Assembly (NCBI GenBank): GCA_019187195.1
Contig: JABAQT010000060.1
Coordinates: forward strand, 1-38,729
Reading direction: 5' to 3'
Source of the DNA: Bryobacteraceae bacterium
Lineage (GTDB): Bacteria > Acidobacteriota > Terriglobia > Bryobacterales > Bryobacteraceae
Length of the DNA stretch: 38,729 bases
Shown: in pieces, positions 7,913 through 17,534 of the stretch
How positions within the stretch are numbered: position 1 is the stretch's first letter
How the letters are laid out: every line of letters starts with the position of its first letter
The notes under the pieces: generated by a model
What the model saw: only the letters and a program-made list of their open reading frames with translations
Databases searched by the model: none
Told to the model about the DNA's origin: nothing
Program-made: the position numbers and the translations under genes

Positions 7913-8626
7913 ATGAACCACACCGCCGTCTGGAGCGCCGCGCTGTTGCCAGTTCTGCTGGCGGGCACGGGCTGTGTTGTTGTTGAATCCGATCCGGGGC
8001 CGGTGCATACGGCTCGGGAGTCGGTGGAGGCGGGCGCGGCGGAAAATGTGTCCGTGAATATCCGCATGGGAGCGGGGAAACTGCGATTGGAAGGCGGAGG
8101 ATCGAAACTGCTGGACGCCACCTTCCGGTATTCCGAGGCGGTGGGCCGGCCCGTGGTGCGGTACGATCTCACCGGCTTCCGGGGCCGGCTGACGGTCGAA
8201 TCCCGCGGCAGGACCGCGATGGGCGGGAAGATAACGAACGATTGGGATCTACGGCTGGGATCGAGGGTTCCGGTGGACCTGACGGCCCATCTCGGAGCCG
8301 GGGAGACGGAGTTGGATGTATCCTCGATTCCGCTGCGCTCGCTCGAGGTGCATATGGGCGTGGGCGAATTGGAGTTGAAGACGGGGAAATATGCGAAAGA
8401 CGTCAATATGCAGGTGCATGGCGGAGTGGGCGAGGCGCGGATCATACTGCCGAAGGATTTCGGTGCGGTGGTGGACGCAAGAGGTGGCATCGGAAGCATC
8501 AACGCCAGAGGGCTGACCAAACGGGACGGGCGCTACTATAACAGCGCCTACGAAGAGGGAAAGCCCGCGATCCACATGGCTGTGCGCGGCGGCGTCGGCG
8601 AAATCACGCTCAGCGTCGCCAACTGA
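7913..8626 (+). CDS. Lipoprotein with repeated GxG beta motifs ('toast-rack'/DUF4097-like)
   Basis: Predicted lipoprotein of 237 aa: the signal ends LLAGTGC with Cys about 20 residues in. The body is beta-rich and carries a repeated turn motif: MGAGKLRLEG, LGAGETELDV, MGVGELELKT, GGVGEARI, GGIGSINARG and GGVGEITLS, at intervals of about 20-60 residues. This matches the 'toast-rack' N-terminal domain/DUF2154 and the related DUF4097 adhesin-like fold. The role of the family is unclear; some members are linked to cell-envelope stress genes. AAAGAGG lies seven bases before the ATG, fixing the start, although the frame is open further upstream inside the transglycosylase gene. It lies between the transglycosylase and gnd. 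Confidence 0.8.
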   Translation: MNHTAVWSAALLPVLLAGTGCVVVESDPGPVHTARESVEAGAAENVSVNIRMGAGKLRLEGGGSKLLDATFRYSEAVGRPVVRYDLTGFRGRLTVESRGRTAMGGKITNDWDLRLGSRVPVDLTAHLGAGETELDVSSIPLRSLEVHMGVGELELKTGKYAKDVNMQVHGGVGEARIILPKDFGAVVDARGGIGSINARGLTKRDGRYYNSAYEEGKPAIHMAVRGGVGEITLSVAN

Positions 8627-8697
8627 GCATTTCGACCGGCCGCGACAAGCAGTCGAGCCCGCCAAACCGATAGAATGCGTATTTGGGTTCAATCATT

Positions 8698-10200
<1,503 letters not shown>

Positions 10201-10241
10201 GGCCTCCCCAAGTAAAGCAGGCTGCCCGTCCCGCGAAAGGC

Positions 10242-11171
10242 TTACGGCTGCGCCGCGGGCGTTATCGTCAACGGGATCGTAGCCGCGAATTTCGGACTGG
10301 CGCCGGCGGTGGTCAGCCACGCCTGGACGGTGTAGTTTCCCGGCTGGGGGCCGTTGCCCGCCGGGCGGGGTATCTCCACCGGAACCGTCCACTCGACGGC
10401 AACCTGTTTTTCGTGAAACGCCTGGGTGAACATCTGCCCGTCCGACCACCTCCAGATCACCTTGCCCGTATCGTCACGCAGAAGAACTTCGTATTCCTGG
10501 CTCGATGGGAAGTTGAGCGTCACGGGCAGATGGGAGTTCACGCGCAGGCGGAGAGTCGCCTCGAGGGCGGGCGAGTTGCGCGTCATCCCCATCGAGACGG
10601 AGAACTGCGCATTGGCCGCGGCGTTGATTTGCACCTGTCCGACGCGGGCATAAACAAGATCGAATTGTTTCGGCCCGCCGAAGGACTGGCTGACCCTGCG
10701 CACCATGCCGATGTTTTCGGCATACTGCTCGGATTCAGAGCCGGCATCGGCGCAGGAGAAGGAACGGTAGCGGATGCGCAACACACCCTGGAAAGGTCCA
10801 GCGGCGCCATCGAACACGCCTCGTTCGAGAAGAGTCTTCCCTTCCTGATCGCATTCCCGCAAGGACGCCTGCCACCAGCCATCCTCGAATGGCGTGAATG
10901 AGGTGACGATCTGTTCCGCGCCGGTTTCTTCGTTCACGTGGACGAGATTGTTCTGCTCATCCACGCGCGCCAGCAGGCGTTCCGGCGTGTAGCCCCGAAT
11001 GGGGTGATACACGCGGTCGTTCATAAGCACCGGTGTGCCGACGGTGACAGTGAAAGACTGCCCTGACCCGGCCTCGCGGTATATCCAGGTATTTCCCTGT
11101 TGAAGGGGAAAAAAATCGCCGCCCGCCGCCATCGCGGCGCAAAAAGAGATTCCAAACAAAGTTCTGAACAT
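10242..11171 (-). CDS. Exported protein with C-terminal BsuPI-like domain
   Basis: Secreted or periplasmic protein of 309 aa with a signal peptide (MFRTLFGISFCAAMAAGG). The first part starts FFPLQQGNTWIYREAGSG, a beta-rich module common in Acidobacterial exported proteins ('FPLxxGNxWxY'). The last 110 residues resemble the BsuPI domain (intracellular proteinase inhibitor fold): an immunoglobulin-like pattern with LRLRVNSHLPVTLNFPSSQ, VIWRWSDGQMFTQAF and the closing GNYTVQAWL. Whether it inhibits proteases is unknown. I start at the ATG at 11171 because AAGGAA lies just before it; an ATG four codons upstream is possible. A perfect 15-base palindrome lies about 57 bases upstream. Confidence 0.75.
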   Translation of the reverse strand: MFRTLFGISFCAAMAAGGDFFPLQQGNTWIYREAGSGQSFTVTVGTPVLMNDRVYHPIRGYTPERLLARVDEQNNLVHVNEETGAEQIVTSFTPFEDGWWQASLRECDQEGKTLLERGVFDGAAGPFQGVLRIRYRSFSCADAGSESEQYAENIGMVRRVSQSFGGPKQFDLVYARVGQVQINAAANAQFSVSMGMTRNSPALEATLRLRVNSHLPVTLNFPSSQEYEVLLRDDTGKVIWRWSDGQMFTQAFHEKQVAVEWTVPVEIPRPAGNGPQPGNYTVQAWLTTAGASPKFAATIPLTITPAAQP

Positions 11172-11227
11172 GGATTCCTTCATGGTTCGTTTGTGGGCGC
11201 ATATCGCCCTACCCGTAAACGCGAAGC

Positions 11228-11242
11228 CCTGTTCAGAACAGG
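11228..11242. promoter_or_regulatory. Perfect 15-bp palindrome, candidate operator
   Basis: CCTGTTCAGAACAGG: 7-bp arms around one base, in the 93-base gap between two co-directional minus-strand genes and upstream of the BsuPI-like gene. It contains GTTC/GAAC half-sites. As a hairpin it would have six pairs and a three-base loop but no T-tract, so an operator is more likely than a terminator. I cannot name the regulator. Confidence 0.35.
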
Positions 11243-11264
11243 ATCATGAAGTTACAATCGCGGT

Positions 11265-12377
11265 TCAGCCGAGTTTGATCTGTTTATATTGGATTCTGTT
11301 CCACTCCCATACGCCGAGCCCCAGAGCGCCGGCGATCTCGACGTGCTCGGGTTGGCGGTGGATGTAGGTGCTGTACTGGTCGGGGGTGTCCTCGACCAGT
11401 TTCTTCTTGCCCACCGCAAGCCGTTTCTCGTCGATCTTGGTCCAGCCCACGTGATCCAACGCCACGGGGTCGGTGGCGAAATACATCGTGTGGTGCTCCC
11501 AGACAAACTCCGGCCGGGCTCCGGGCCCGCCATGGTAGACGCCTTTGACGCCGTCGAGAATGTTCAACACCACCTTGTTGCGGATGACGGGCATCTGCAC
11601 AATGGCCGGTATGAAGGCGTTGCAGGTGTTTTGAGAAATGGTCGGGTGGGAGCGGCTGACGTTATTGACCAGGCCGTGGGAGAGGTTTTTCAATGCCAGC
11701 GTGATGCCGGCGGACTGGTGGTCCTTGAGAACGCAGAGGTTGATGACCTTGTTCACCTGTTTGGTAATGAAATTCGCGGCGAACGACTTGCGGGCGCGCT
11801 CGTCATTGGCGTAGCCCGGGTTGGTGAGCGCCATTTCGACATAGTGGTCGCGGTCATAGCCGCTGATGTCCAACTGAATGCCGTCGTTCCGCTTGGCGGC
11901 ATAGGAGGTGCGCACCCCGTCGGGGAGCCATTTGTCGAAGCCGCCGCCGAGAAACTGATCCTGGTAGCGATCATAAACGATGATGTCCTTGTTGGGGATG
12001 CCCGCGGCGGCAAGGCCATCGAGGATCACGTGCATGACCTCGGGAGCGCTGATGACGAGGGGCTGGCCGACAGGATTCACTTTGATGCCGACAACGTCCC
12101 CCTTCTCGAAAAACAGCTTCCAGGCGCCGGCCCAATCGTCGGCGGAGGTAAGCTCCTTCATGCCGCGGCGCATCATCGCGTTAATGACTTCCGCGTTGTA
12201 CTTGCCTGAGGCAATCGAGCGCTGATCCTCGACGCCGATCACTTTGCCGGGAAACAGCCCCGGAATGCCGGGCTTGCCGGGCGAGGAACTGTGGATCGTC
12301 TGTGCGCCGAACGCGAGTTCGCGCAGAAAAGGCGCGGCCGCGGCCGTCTTGAGCATTTGACGTCGGGTACAAGGCAT
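11265..12377 (-). CDS. DUF362 domain protein with twin-arginine signal
   Basis: Protein of 370 aa starting MPCTRRQMLKTAAAAPFLRE, a Tat-type signal, followed by a DUF362 body. DUF362 proteins are predicted to bind a cofactor or act with iron-sulfur proteins; their reaction is not established. Recognisable stretches include GDVVGIKVNPVGQP, DIIVYDRYQDQF, a conserved NLCVLKDHQSAGITLALKN and FATDPVALDHVG near the C-terminus. No CxxCxxCxxxC ferredoxin motif is present, so it is the DUF362-only type. The open frame continues antisense through alaS far upstream, but the protein family begins at the ATG at 12377. It is divergent from alaS with a 69-base intergenic region. Confidence 0.85.
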   Translation of the reverse strand: MPCTRRQMLKTAAAAPFLRELAFGAQTIHSSSPGKPGIPGLFPGKVIGVEDQRSIASGKYNAEVINAMMRRGMKELTSADDWAGAWKLFFEKGDVVGIKVNPVGQPLVISAPEVMHVILDGLAAAGIPNKDIIVYDRYQDQFLGGGFDKWLPDGVRTSYAAKRNDGIQLDISGYDRDHYVEMALTNPGYANDERARKSFAANFITKQVNKVINLCVLKDHQSAGITLALKNLSHGLVNNVSRSHPTISQNTCNAFIPAIVQMPVIRNKVVLNILDGVKGVYHGGPGARPEFVWEHHTMYFATDPVALDHVGWTKIDEKRLAVGKKKLVEDTPDQYSTYIHRQPEHVEIAGALGLGVWEWNRIQYKQIKLG

Positions 12378-12396
12378 GGTGAAAGTCCTTTCTGAC

Positions 12397-12404
12397 ACTA
12401 TACT
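12397..12404. promoter_or_regulatory. Shared -10-like sequence between DUF362 gene and alaS
   Basis: ACTATACT reads TATACT on the plus strand (12399-12404, towards alaS) and TATAGT on the minus strand (12397-12402, towards the DUF362 gene). No good -35 hexamer is visible in either direction, so this is tentative. Confidence 0.35.
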
Positions 12405-12446
12405 GCGGAAGACCGGCGGTTGGGGCCGGTATGGGAAAATAGCGAT

Positions 12447-15086
12447 GTGACCGGTCACGAAATCAGAAAACAGTTTCTCGACTATTTTGCCGCGCGCGGA
12501 CACCGCGTGGTCCGCAGTTCTTCCCTGGTTCCGGCCAACGATCCCACGCTTCTGTTCACCAACGCGGGGATGAACCAGTTCAAGGACATTTTTACGGGTC
12601 TCGAAAAGCGCGATTACAACCGCGCGGCGAGTTCGCAGAAGTGCGTACGGGCGGGCGGCAAGCACAACGATCTCGAAAATGTTGGCTACACGCGCCGCCA
12701 CCATACGTTCTTCGAGATGCTGGGAAACTTCTCCTTCGGCGATTACTTCAAGGCCGAAGCGATCGATTTCGCCTGGGAACTGATTACGAAGGATTACGGG
12801 CTGCCCAAGGACCGTCTGTACGTGACGGTGTTTCGCGAGGATGACGAAGCCGAGGAATTGTGGCAGAAGGTGGCCGGTGTACCCAAAGACCGCATCTTCC
12901 GTTTGGACGAGAAGGACAACTTCTGGCAGATGGGGGAGACCGGACCCTGCGGGCCCTGTTCGGAGATCCACTATGATCTCGGGCCGGGCGCGGCGGAGGC
13001 GGGGCGCGAGCACGAGCGGTTTCCGCTCGATGGCGGCGGACGCTTCGTCGAGATCTGGAACCTGGTCTTCATGCAGTTTGAACGGTCCGCGGAAGGGACG
13101 CTCACTCCGCTGCCGCGTCCTTCGATCGACACCGGGCTGGGGCTCGAGCGCCTGGCGGCGATCATGCAGGGCAAGCTTTCCAATTTCGAGTGCGACCTGC
13201 TGCTGCCGGTGGTCGAAAAAGGCGCCGAATTGTTCGGAAAGACCTACGGAGAGGATCCGCGGGTGGACGTTTCCCTGCGCATCGCGGCCGACCACGCGCG
13301 AGCCGCCGCGTTCCTCATTCATGACGGGGTGCTCCCGTCGAATGAAGGACGCGGATATGTCCTGCGCAAGATCATGCGGCGGGCGATGCGGAACGCGCGC
13401 ATGGTGGGAGTCGAGGAGCCGTTTCTCTACAAGCTGACGGGCTTTGTCGCCGCGCTGATGGAGCCTGCCTACCCTGAATTGCTCGAAAACGCGCCGCGCG
13501 TGGCGCGCGTGGTGAAGGACGAGGAACATCGCTACGCGACCACGTTCACCGTGGCGGAGAAGGTCTTCCAGGAAGAAGTGAAGGCGGCCGCGGGCGGTGT
13601 GCTCTCGGGAGCCGCGGCCTTCAAGCTCTACGACACGTTCGGATTGGCCCTGGACGAGATGGAGGAGATGGCCCGCGAGCGCGGCATTTCGGTCGACATG
13701 GCCGGGTTTGAACAGGCGATGGAGCAGCAGCGGCAGCGCGCGCGCGCCAGTTGGAAGGGCGGCGAGAAGACGCAGGTTGCTCCCTCCTATCAGACATTGC
13801 GCGAGCGCGGCAGGACCCGGTTTCTGGGCTATGAGACGCTCACCAGCGCGGACAGCGTCGTGATCGGCCTGTTGAACGATGACAGGCAACTGGTGGAAAA
13901 GCTCGAGGCCGGGCAGAAGGGGGAACTCGTCCTGGACCAGACGCCTTTTTACGCGGAAGCCGGAGGACAGGTCGGCGACCGCGGAGCGCTCTATCGCGGA
14001 GTGGATAAGGTGGCGGAAGTGGATTCCACATATCCGGCGGTTCCGGGACTGTCGGTTCACAGGATTCTGGCGGTGGCGCCAATCGCGGTGGGCGAGAAAC
14101 TCGAAGCGCGCGTCGAGGCGGCGCCGCGCGGCTCGACGATGCGCAATCATACGGCCACCCACCTGCTTCACGCGGCGCTTCGCGCGGTCCTGGGCAAGCA
14201 CGTGAAACAGGCGGGGAGCGTGGTGGAGCCCTCGCGCCTGCGCTTCGATTTCACGCACTACACAGCCATGGATGCGGATGAAATCGCGGAGGTGGAGCGG
14301 CTGGCGAACGAGGAGATCCTCGAGAACATTCCGGTGGAGACGAGCGTGATGGGACTCGATGACGCGCTCAAGACCGGCGCCATGGCCCTGTTCGGCGAAA
14401 AGTACGGAGAGAGTGTGCGGGTGGTGCGCGTGGGCGATTTCAGCCGCGAACTCTGCGGCGGAACACACGTACACCGCACCGGCGACATCGGCTTGTGCAA
14501 GATTGTGCAGGAAGGCAGCATTTCGGCGGGCGTCCGCCGCATCGAGGCGATCACCGGGGAAGCCGCGCTTGAAAGGTTCCGCGCGGCGTCGGATACGCTG
14601 GCGCGGGTGGCTCACACGCTGCGCGCATCGGAAGACAGTGTTCTCGAGCAGGTCGAGCGCATGGCGGCCCATCAGAAGACGCTCGAGAAGGAACTGGAGC
14701 AGTTGAAGTCGAAGCTGGCGCAATCGCATGCCGGTTCGCTCGAGGCGCAGGCGCGGGTCGTGAAGGGAGTGAAAGTTCTGGCCGGGCGGTTGGACGGGTT
14801 CGACCGCCATCAACTGCGGGCCCTGGCCGATTCGCTGCGCAACAAGTGGCGCACGGGGGTCGTGGTGCTGGCGAGTTCCGAGGATGGAACGGTGGCGCTG
14901 GTTTCCGCGGTGACGAAAGACCTCACGGGCAAGGTGCATGCGGGCAGGATCGTCAGCGCGCTCTCCCAGTCGATTGGAGGCAAGGGCGGCGGACGGCCGG
15001 ATATGGCCGAAGGCGGAGGCAAGGACGTCAACGCCCTGCCCAAGGCGCTCGAGACGGTCTATCAGAACGTGGAGTCGATGCTCTGA
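12447..15086 (+). CDS. alaS: Alanine-tRNA ligase
   Basis: Class II aminoacyl-tRNA synthetase that charges tRNA-Ala; cytoplasmic, 879 aa, normal length. The catalytic domain starts with VTGHEIRKQFLDYFAARGH and contains motif 1 NDPTLLFTNAGMNQFKD. The editing domain has the zinc-site HTATH (His568, His572) and CGGTH (Cys670, His674). The C-Ala domain ends with GGGRPDMAEGGGKD, typical of the family. I start at the GTG at 12447; an ATG at 12420 would add nine unrelated residues. A short GGGAAAA upstream may serve as ribosome site. The TGA shares its A with the ATG of ypdA, so the two genes are probably translationally coupled. Confidence 0.97.
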   Translation: MTGHEIRKQFLDYFAARGHRVVRSSSLVPANDPTLLFTNAGMNQFKDIFTGLEKRDYNRAASSQKCVRAGGKHNDLENVGYTRRHHTFFEMLGNFSFGDYFKAEAIDFAWELITKDYGLPKDRLYVTVFREDDEAEELWQKVAGVPKDRIFRLDEKDNFWQMGETGPCGPCSEIHYDLGPGAAEAGREHERFPLDGGGRFVEIWNLVFMQFERSAEGTLTPLPRPSIDTGLGLERLAAIMQGKLSNFECDLLLPVVEKGAELFGKTYGEDPRVDVSLRIAADHARAAAFLIHDGVLPSNEGRGYVLRKIMRRAMRNARMVGVEEPFLYKLTGFVAALMEPAYPELLENAPRVARVVKDEEHRYATTFTVAEKVFQEEVKAAAGGVLSGAAAFKLYDTFGLALDEMEEMARERGISVDMAGFEQAMEQQRQRARASWKGGEKTQVAPSYQTLRERGRTRFLGYETLTSADSVVIGLLNDDRQLVEKLEAGQKGELVLDQTPFYAEAGGQVGDRGALYRGVDKVAEVDSTYPAVPGLSVHRILAVAPIAVGEKLEARVEAAPRGSTMRNHTATHLLHAALRAVLGKHVKQAGSVVEPSRLRFDFTHYTAMDADEIAEVERLANEEILENIPVETSVMGLDDALKTGAMALFGEKYGESVRVVRVGDFSRELCGGTHVHRTGDIGLCKIVQEGSISAGVRRIEAITGEAALERFRAASDTLARVAHTLRASEDSVLEQVERMAAHQKTLEKELEQLKSKLAQSHAGSLEAQARVVKGVKVLAGRLDGFDRHQLRALADSLRNKWRTGVVVLASSEDGTVALVSAVTKDLTGKVHAGRIVSALSQSIGGKGGGRPDMAEGGGKDVNALPKALETVYQNVESML

Positions 15087-16060
15087 TGCTGGACGTGGTG
15101 GTGGCGGGAGCGGGACCCACCGGACTCGCCTGCGGCATTGAACTCAAGAAGCGCGGCCTCAACGCGCTGCTGATCGACAAAGGGTGCGTGGTGAACTCGC
15201 TCTACCACTACCCCACCAATATGGTGTTTTTCACGACGCCGGAACTGCTCGAAATCGGGGGCATTCCGATGACCTCGCTCAACGAGAAGCCGAACCGGAC
15301 CGAAGCGCTGAAGTATTACCGTCGTGTGGCGGATCATTTCGCCCTCGACATCCACCAGTATGAGAAGGTGCTGCGGATTGGAGGCGATGACGGCTCCTTT
15401 ACGGTGCACACGTCCGACCGGCTGGGATGTCCGCGCGAGTACGAGTGCCGCAAAGTGATCCTGGCCACGGGATACTATGACATTCCGAACAAGCTGGACG
15501 TGCCGGGCGCCGAACTCGATAAGGTGATCCACTACTACAAGGAGCCGCATCCGTTTTTCGGACTCGATGTGGCCGTAATCGGGGGGAAGAACTCGGCCGC
15601 CATTGCCGCGCTGGAGCTTTATTGGGCGGGCGCGCGCGTGACGTTGATTCACCGCCGCGAAAGCCTGTCGGACAATATCAAGTACTGGATACGGCCGAAC
15701 ATCGAAAACCGGCTGAAGAGCGGAGAGATCAAGGGGTATCTGAACAGCAGCGTGCGGCGGATTCTCCCCGATTCGCTGGTGATCGGCACGCCGGATGGAG
15801 AGGTGACCATCAGAAACGACTTCGTGCTGGCGATGGTGGGCTACCGGCCTGATTTCGATTTCCTCTCGCGGCATGGGATTGAACTGGATCCCGCGACCAT
15901 GAAACCGCGCACGAACCCCGAGACGCTCGAAAGCGAGCGCAAGGGCATCTACCTTGCGGGGGTGGTGGTGGCGGGGGTGCACACGAACGAGATATTCATC
16001 GAGAACGGGCGGTTTCATGGGGCGGCGATCGCGGAGGCCATCGGACGCGCGATCGGGTAA
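15086..16060 (+). CDS. ypdA: YpdA-family FAD/NAD(P) oxidoreductase (putative bacillithiol-disulfide reductase)
   Basis: Flavoprotein disulfide reductase relative of 324 aa. Known YpdA enzymes reduce bacillithiol disulfide with NADPH. The FAD motif GAGPTG is at 8-13, the family signature SLYHYPTNMVFFTTPELLEI at 38-57, ATGYYD at 127-132 and the NAD(P) motif VIGGKNSA at 164-171. There is no CxxC pair, as expected for the family. In Staphylococcus aureus and Bacillus the first motif is GGGPCG, whose cysteine is needed for activity; here that position is Thr12, with Cys16 and Cys34 nearby. So the assignment to the family is firm, while the reaction is less certain. It overlaps the alaS stop by one base and ends four bases before the convergent PHP gene. 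Confidence 0.88.
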   Translation: MLDVVVAGAGPTGLACGIELKKRGLNALLIDKGCVVNSLYHYPTNMVFFTTPELLEIGGIPMTSLNEKPNRTEALKYYRRVADHFALDIHQYEKVLRIGGDDGSFTVHTSDRLGCPREYECRKVILATGYYDIPNKLDVPGAELDKVIHYYKEPHPFFGLDVAVIGGKNSAAIAALELYWAGARVTLIHRRESLSDNIKYWIRPNIENRLKSGEIKGYLNSSVRRILPDSLVIGTPDGEVTIRNDFVLAMVGYRPDFDFLSRHGIELDPATMKPRTNPETLESERKGIYLAGVVVAGVHTNEIFIENGRFHGAAIAEAIGRAIG

Positions 16061-16064
16061 GGAG

Positions 16065-16880
16065 CTAACCAAACCGCTCGCGAAGGCTGTCGAGAACCCA
16101 GTTCTCAACCCTCTCTCCACCAAGGCGCACGCGCGGCTTGATGGGCCCGTGGAAGTCCGAGCCGCCCGTCACGGCAAGGTCATGGCGGCGCGCCATTTCG
16201 AGATAGCGGGAAGAGTCCTCGATCGAGTGATCGGAGTGGAACACCTCGAGCGCCCGGAGACCCGCGCGCGCGAGACTCCCGAGCGCTTGCTCGTTGAACG
16301 CCGGGCCAAGACGAACCGGATGGGCGAGCGAGGACACGCCGCCGGCCTCGTTCACGCGCGCGATTCCCTCCGCGAGCGAAGGCGCTTCCGGCGGCACGTA
16401 GGCGGCGCCGTGCTCGCCGATATAGCGGTGGAAGGCCTCCTCGTAGCTATCGACATAGCCTTTCGACACCAGGACGCGGGCAAAGTGGGGACGGCCGGTC
16501 ATGCTTTTCCCAAGGGCCTCGACTTCCTCCAACTCGACGCTCGCTCCCAGGGACTGGAGACGCCGGACCAGGCGGCGGTTCCGCTCCCGGCGCTGCTCGT
16601 GGCGGAGTTCGAGCCACCGCCGGAAGGACTCGCCGGGGTCGCCGCGCAGAAAATAGCCGAGCAGGTGCGCCGGACGCCCGTTGAGATCACATGTCACTTC
16701 GATGCCGCGAATGACTTCGGGCTGCCGCTCCTCGGGCGTTGCCAGAAGGTCGTAGCCCGCCAGGGTGTCATGGTCGGTTATGGCAAACGCATCCAGGCCT
16801 TCCCGCCGCGCCAGTTCCAGCAGTTCCGCGGGTGAGAGAGCGCCGTCGGAATAGTCCGTATGGGAGTGGAGATCGATCAT
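16065..16880 (-). CDS. PHP-domain phosphoesterase (RNase AM / nucleoside 3',5'-bisphosphate phosphatase type)
   Basis: Metal-dependent phosphoesterase of 271 aa of the YciV/TrpH group, whose members remove phosphate from nucleoside 3',5'-bisphosphates or trim RNA 5' ends. The trinuclear metal motifs are intact: HSH at residues 5-7 with Asp12 (DLHSHTDYSDG), TDHDT at 35-39, GIEVTCDL with Glu61, SLAHPVRL near residue 197, and the terminal GGSDFHG. The length is normal for the family. Its ATG overlaps the stop of the upstream small exported protein by four bases (ATGA), so the two form an operon. It is convergent with ypdA with only four bases between stops. Confidence 0.9.
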   Translation of the reverse strand: MIDLHSHTDYSDGALSPAELLELARREGLDAFAITDHDTLAGYDLLATPEERQPEVIRGIEVTCDLNGRPAHLLGYFLRGDPGESFRRWLELRHEQRRERNRRLVRRLQSLGASVELEEVEALGKSMTGRPHFARVLVSKGYVDSYEEAFHRYIGEHGAAYVPPEAPSLAEGIARVNEAGGVSSLAHPVRLGPAFNEQALGSLARAGLRALEVFHSDHSIEDSSRYLEMARRHDLAVTGGSDFHGPIKPRVRLGGERVENWVLDSLRERFG

Positions 16881-17491
16881 GGAGCGAGCGGCTCGGGCGG
16901 AAACTCGAAGACCTCACCCGCGGCCCGGACCGTAAGCTTTCCCCGGCCGAGCGCTTTCCCGTGGTTGGGATAAAACAGCGCGCCATCAGTGCTTTGGCCG
17001 GGGGTGAGTTTCACGTCCACAAACGCAATGGCCGATGCCGCGGCGGCGGCTTTCAGTTTCGCCGAGGTCAACTCCGCAAAGGCGGCCTGCCGCCGCTGTT
17101 CGTAGCCGTTCGTCGAGGTGAGGCGGGTCAAACCGTACAGGCCGATCTCGTAGGTGGCGACAAGCTTAATGACATCGCTGCGGCCGGCCTTGTCCACCAG
17201 TTCGTTGACTACCTTGCGGGGGTTGGCGGGACTCACCGCCGGGCCGCCCTCGGCCTTCTCAAAGAGGAAATCACCGGTCTTGATGGTCCAGGGGATCCGC
17301 GAGCCGTTGGAGACGGCCACCTGCAGGATCGAATACTCACGGATCTGGTTGGGCAGCGGCGCGAACATGATGGTAACCCCGTTTCGAGTCAACGTCTTGT
17401 AGCGCAACCCGCCGGATTCGAATTCAATCACCTGTCCCCAAACGAGGAGGGCGGAGGCCAAAACTCCGCACGCCAGCCGAACAAGGCCCAT
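16877..17491 (-). CDS. Small exported protein of unknown function
   Basis: I do not recognise this 204-aa protein. It starts with a signal peptide ([20 protein letters not shown]) and continues with [23 protein letters not shown]. The middle, with [20 protein letters not shown], is beta-rich and resembles Ig-like or copper-chaperone-type beta sandwiches of exported Acidobacterial proteins, but no family motif is certain. An alanine-rich helix (about residues 135-155) precedes a final beta segment with SFYPNHGK-like sequence ([12 protein letters not shown]). It is the first gene of a two-gene operon with the PHP phosphoesterase (four-base overlap) and divergent from pckA. Confidence 0.75.
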   Translation of the reverse strand: MGLVRLACGVLASALLVWGQVIEFESGGLRYKTLTRNGVTIMFAPLPNQIREYSILQVAVSNGSRIPWTIKTGDFLFEKAEGGPAVSPANPRKVVNELVDKAGRSDVIKLVATYEIGLYGLTRLTSTNGYEQRRQAAFAELTSAKLKAAAAASAIAFVDVKLTPGQSTDGALFYPNHGKALGRGKLTVRAAGEVFEFPPEPLAP

Positions 17492-17495
17492 AGCC

Positions 17496-17512
17496 TCATT
17501 ATGCTATACTGC
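17496..17512. promoter_or_regulatory. Divergent promoter region of pckA and the small exported protein
   Basis: The 43-base gap contains TGCTATACT (17502-17510), an extended -10 box (TGnTATACT) 24 bases before the pckA ATG. On the other strand CATAAT (17498-17503) lies seven bases before the start of the small exported protein. No -35 consensus is seen, which suits an extended -10 promoter. Confidence 0.45.
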
Positions 17513-17534
17513 CCTCGTCCGCTCCCCTCTGCCC

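Noticed and set aside
11228..11242. The palindrome as a rho-independent terminator of the DUF362 gene
   Set aside because: The stem is only six pairs with a three-base loop and has no T-run after it on the minus strand.
12378..14939. Very long open frame antisense to alaS, continuous with the DUF362 frame
   Set aside because: It is His/Arg/Val-rich with no family resemblance; it arises because the GC-rich alaS gene avoids codons whose complements are stops. The DUF362 protein begins with its Tat signal at 12377.
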